A program made the translations under genes and the position numbers. This document shows positions 13,782-16,163 of a stretch of 16,163 nucleotides of DNA, piece after piece (within the stretch, counting starts at the first letter, position 1; each line of letters begins with the position of its first letter). Location of the stretch: contig JAUUYD010000007.1 of assembly GCA_030590585.1 (NCBI GenBank), forward strand, positions 1 through 16,163, in the 5' to 3' direction. The stretch comes from Spirochaeta sp. (GTDB lineage Bacteria > Spirochaetota > Spirochaetia > Spirochaetales_E > Spirochaetaceae_B). The notes under the pieces were generated by a model. It did no database searches and was not told where the DNA came from. It saw only the letters and a list, made by a program, of their open reading frames with translations.

Positions 13782-15269
13782 CTATGTCCTTTTACCGTAA
13801 GCAATAAGGTTATTAAAAGCCTCAGCCAGACCGGGATGGGGAAAGATGGTATCTTTCAGATCGTAGATGGTGAGGCCGCCGGCCATTGCCAGCTGCAGCA
13901 TCGTGGCCAACTCACCTCCTTCCATGCCCAGCACCGCTCCGCCGAGTATGTGTCCGTCGGAAGGTGAGGCCAGAATCTTCATCAGGCCGGCAGTGTCTCC
14001 GGCTTCCAGAGCCCGGGCCACCCAGGTGAAGGGGATGGAATACACCTCAAATGCAATTCCGGCTGCCTCGGCATCCTTTTCCGAAAGACCGATGCGGCCC
14101 AGCTGGGGGTCGGTAAAAACGGTGTAGGGAACAGGACGGCCTGAGATACCGGTCCGAAGTGTTCTACCTGCAGGCAAATCGCCGCCTGATGAGCTGCCGG
14201 CGCTGCCGAACCAGCTGTCCCGGAGGATGCGGTAATCATCGTAGGCGATGTGGGTAAAGGCCGGGCCGCCCTTGCAGTCACCCACGGCCCAGACACCCTT
14301 TGCGGATGTGGCCAGGCTGTCATCAACGGTGATAAAGCCCCTTTTGTCAGTATCGATACCGGTTGCTTCCAGGCCTAATTCATGGGTTCTCGGGCTGCGG
14401 CCGACGGCAATGAGAACAAGATCGGCTGTGATGGATGCGGCTGAACTACCCCCGCTTTTTTCAATGGTGAGGGTGAAGTCCCTGCCTGAGGCCGCGGAGG
14501 CCGACTCAAATTTTGCAGGGCGGGCCCCGGTGATTAGCTGTATTCCCTCGGCGGTGAGTATCTTCTCCATCTCCCGGGCCACATCTTCATCTTCCCTGGA
14601 AAGCAGATGAGCCCCCCGATGGACAATGGTGACATCGCATCCGAAACGCCGAAACATCTGTCCGAATTCCAGCCCGATATAGCCGCCGCCAAGAACAATC
14701 AGCCGTTTTGGAAGCTCATCGAGGGTTTGTATTCCTGCTGAATCCACCCAATTGACCGAATCCAGGCCCGGGATGTCCGGCATAAGAGAACTTCCGCCAA
14801 CATCCAGAACAATTCTCGGGGCTTTTATTCGTCTGTGGGGCGAATTACCCGCCGTCTTGCCGGGAATAATTTCAATCTCTCCGGGCCCGGTAAAACATGC
14901 GTGTCCCTCAATATAGTCCAGGCCGTCGGTTCCGGTGAGTCCCCGACGGGAACCCGATCTGAAATCTTCCACAATCTTATCCCGAAGCCCCCGGATTACC
15001 GGCCAATCGACAATAACATCTGCCGCGGCGGCATCAGTATTCACTCCCCATCGAGCACTGTTTCGAGCCATATACGCCGCCCGGGCAGAAGCCACGAGGG
15101 TTTTAGTCGGGGTACAGCCGGTATTGATGCATGTTCCCCCGGGCTGGTCTTCTTCAATAACGGCAGTTTTCCATCCCGCCGCCGCTGCATCCCGGGCCAG
15201 AGGGGATGCGGCCTGTCCTGAACCGATAATAATGAGATCGTAATTTTCAAGGGTGTCGGGGCGGCTCAT
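13782..15269 (-). CDS. FAD-dependent pyridine nucleotide-disulfide oxidoreductase
   Basis: This 495-residue flavoprotein belongs to the glutathione reductase/dihydrolipoamide dehydrogenase/mercuric reductase group. It has the FAD motif IIIGSGQAA (13-21), redox-active C47/C52 in GGTCINTGCTPTKT, NAD(P) motif LGGGYIG (193-199), the second FAD motif VWAVGD (D331), and a dimer domain with H478 and E483 in HPGLAE, the catalytic pair of disulfide reductases. It lacks the N-terminal metal-binding domain and C-terminal Cys-Cys of true MerA. A Gly/Ser-rich insert (about 356-372) precedes the dimer domain. The substrate may be a low-molecular-weight thiol disulfide or a lipoyl protein. AGGAG stands 6 bases before the ATG. 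The permease stop is 15 bases upstream and the HD-GYP gene begins 4 bases downstream. Confidence 0.88.
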   Translation of the reverse strand: MSRPDTLENYDLIIIGSGQAASPLARDAAAAGWKTAVIEEDQPGGTCINTGCTPTKTLVASARAAYMARNSARWGVNTDAAAADVIVDWPVIRGLRDKIVEDFRSGSRRGLTGTDGLDYIEGHACFTGPGEIEIIPGKTAGNSPHRRIKAPRIVLDVGGSSLMPDIPGLDSVNWVDSAGIQTLDELPKRLIVLGGGYIGLEFGQMFRRFGCDVTIVHRGAHLLSREDEDVAREMEKILTAEGIQLITGARPAKFESASAASGRDFTLTIEKSGGSSAASITADLVLIAVGRSPRTHELGLEATGIDTDKRGFITVDDSLATSAKGVWAVGDCKGGPAFTHIAYDDYRILRDSWFGSAGSSSGGDLPAGRTLRTGISGRPVPYTVFTDPQLGRIGLSEKDAEAAGIAFEVYSIPFTWVARALEAGDTAGLMKILASPSDGHILGGAVLGMEGGELATMLQLAMAGGLTIYDLKDTIFPHPGLAEAFNNLIAYGKRT

Positions 15270-15284
15270 ATGATGCTCCTATTG

Positions 15285-16037
15285 TTAATATTGCCGGGAT
15301 TCCCGGGTCTCTCTCATGCTCACCGGCTGCAGCTGCTTCTCGGCGGCCTTGAGAAGAGCATTGAGCATCAGAGCCAGCAGGGCTGATGCCATAGCTCCCT
15401 GGAAAATCCAGGCGGGATTGTCCCGTATCAGGCCGGCCACGATGGGTGAACCCAGTCCTCCTGCCCCTGCCAGTGCACCGATAGTGGCGGTTCCCACATT
15501 GATAACCACACTGGTGCGGATTCCCGTACCGATGACAGGAAGGGCCAGAGGCAGTTCCACCCGTATGAGCACCTGAAAACGGCTCATACCTATCCCTCTG
15601 GCGGCTTCCAGAACAGGCTCAGGAAGAGTTTCCAGGCCGGTAAGTGTATTATTGAGAACCGGCAGAACGCTGTAGAGAACCAGTGCCAGCAGCACGGGCT
15701 CGAAACCGAATCCCAGAAACGGGATGGCCAGTGCCAGTACCGCCGCAGGGGGTACGGTCTGTGCCAGAGATGAGACATCCCGAATCAGGGGCAGGAACGC
15801 CCGGCCTCCAGGGCGGGTTGCCGCAATACCCAGACTTATACCGATAACAGCGGCTATAACACCGGCGGTTAAGGATATCAGCAGATGCACCGCCGCAAGT
15901 GAAAGAAGGGAAGAGCGGGGAAACACCCATTCCCCGGCTTCGGGAAAAAGAAAACGCAATACGGGATCCAGGATGCCGGGAGTAAAGAGTACAGCCATAC
16001 AGACCAGCCCCAGAGCCGGTCCTGTCCAGCGCTTCAC
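15285..16037 (-). CDS. OpuCB/OpuBB-like ABC permease for osmoprotectants
   Basis: This 250-residue integral membrane protein has about five or six hydrophobic segments and the permease EAA loop EAARGIGMSRFQVLIRVELP, followed by GTGIRTSVVINVGTATIGALAGAGGLG. Both are typical of the glycine betaine/carnitine/choline (OpuC, OpuB, YehW/YehY) permeases. It would form the channel of an importer together with the ATPase encoded just upstream. The start is GTG at 16035-16037, and its GTGA overlaps the TGA stop of that ATPase gene, a classic coupling arrangement. A binding protein and a second permease, often present in OpuC operons, are not in the window; the next gene downstream is the oxidoreductase. 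Confidence 0.88.
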   Translation of the reverse strand: MKRWTGPALGLVCMAVLFTPGILDPVLRFLFPEAGEWVFPRSSLLSLAAVHLLISLTAGVIAAVIGISLGIAATRPGGRAFLPLIRDVSSLAQTVPPAAVLALAIPFLGFGFEPVLLALVLYSVLPVLNNTLTGLETLPEPVLEAARGIGMSRFQVLIRVELPLALPVIGTGIRTSVVINVGTATIGALAGAGGLGSPIVAGLIRDNPAWIFQGAMASALLALMLNALLKAAEKQLQPVSMRETRESRQY

Positions 16038-16163
16038 GAGGCTTGAGTTCCCGCAGCACTTTCCAGAAGATCTTCCATAGTGAGCTTCCCGATCCGCCGG
16101 CCGGCAGGAGATACCGCCTCGAGAGAGGTTTCCCCGGCTTCCAGCATCATGGAAAGAGCTTCC
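16034..16163 (-). CDS. partial: C-terminus of an OpuCA-like ABC ATPase (CBS domain)
   Basis: Only the last 43 residues are inside the window: EALSMMLEAGETSLEAV, PAGRRIGKLT, MEDLLESAAG and a short tail, ending TGA at 16034-16036. The order helix, strand, GRRIGKLTMEDLL matches the end of a CBS domain, which OpuCA/ProV-type ATPases carry after the nucleotide-binding domain to sense ionic strength or cyclic-di-AMP. The identity rests on this fragment plus the coupled OpuCB-like permease. Confidence 0.75.
   Translation of the reverse strand, partial: EALSMMLEAGETSLEAVSPAGRRIGKLTMEDLLESAAGTQAS

Noticed and set aside
13085..15243. Long plus-strand ORFs opposite the HD-GYP and oxidoreductase genes
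   Set aside because: These are shadows of GC-rich minus-strand genes, with low-complexity products and no ribosome sites or family motifs.
13782..15269. Mercuric reductase
   Set aside because: There is no N-terminal metal-binding domain, no C-terminal Cys-Cys pair and no mer genes nearby. The HPGLAE end fits a disulfide reductase.

Overview
The window looks like a chromosomal segment of a free-living, saccharolytic bacterium, most likely a spirochaete (Spirochaetota). This is inferred from gene content and loose lipoprotein boxes, because no phylogenetic marker is present. Nearly all genes lie on the minus strand. Base composition drifts: the ATPase island and surface/TA region (about 5.3-10.1 kb) are visibly AT-richer than the right-hand operon (about 12-16.2 kb).

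Left end (1-2040): a DeoR-family regulator is followed by an SIS-domain sugar-phosphate isomerase/deglycase interrupted by one in-frame TAG between its two SIS lobes, then by the first codons of what is probably a PfkB-type sugar kinase. The regulator's promoter carries a 17-bp palindrome over its -10 box, and a near-identical palindrome lies 69 bp away, which suggests autoregulation. A divergent DinB-family protein follows (2067-2546).

Sucrose unit (2586-4997): sucrose phosphorylase (TTG start) and a fructokinase form a two-gene operon that converts sucrose plus phosphate into glucose-1-phosphate and fructose, then fructose-6-phosphate.

tRNA-Pro island (5124-7021): an intact tRNA-Pro(GGG) with its own promoter and terminator is followed by a 1.73-kb segment bounded by an 87-bp imperfect direct repeat. 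The repeat consists of the 3' half of the tRNA plus its terminator. The segment carries a lone AAA/DUF4143 ATPase with a near-leaderless promoter, and a scrap of a lactonase gene end. No integrase is present.

Surface/TA region (7089-10102): a lipoprotein of five ~76-residue Ig-like repeats plus a fibronectin-III domain, a CsgG/LpoB-like lipoprotein, and a RelE-RHH toxin-antitoxin pair whose promoter sits inside a 40-bp operator-like inverted repeat.

Right part (10110-16163): a YbhE-type lactonase with a tiny ORF abutting its start, then a tightly packed minus-strand operon. That operon has the C-terminus of an OpuCA-like ATPase (CBS domain), an OpuCB-like permease, an FAD/NAD disulfide oxidoreductase, a membrane HD-GYP protein and a peroxiredoxin-like protein. 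It links compatible-solute uptake with thiol redox chemistry and probable cyclic-di-GMP turnover. I see no CRISPR array, rRNA, prophage or transposase. I did not find a convincing wholly new system; the tRNA-bounded ATPase island and the cleanly split SIS gene are the observations most worth following.
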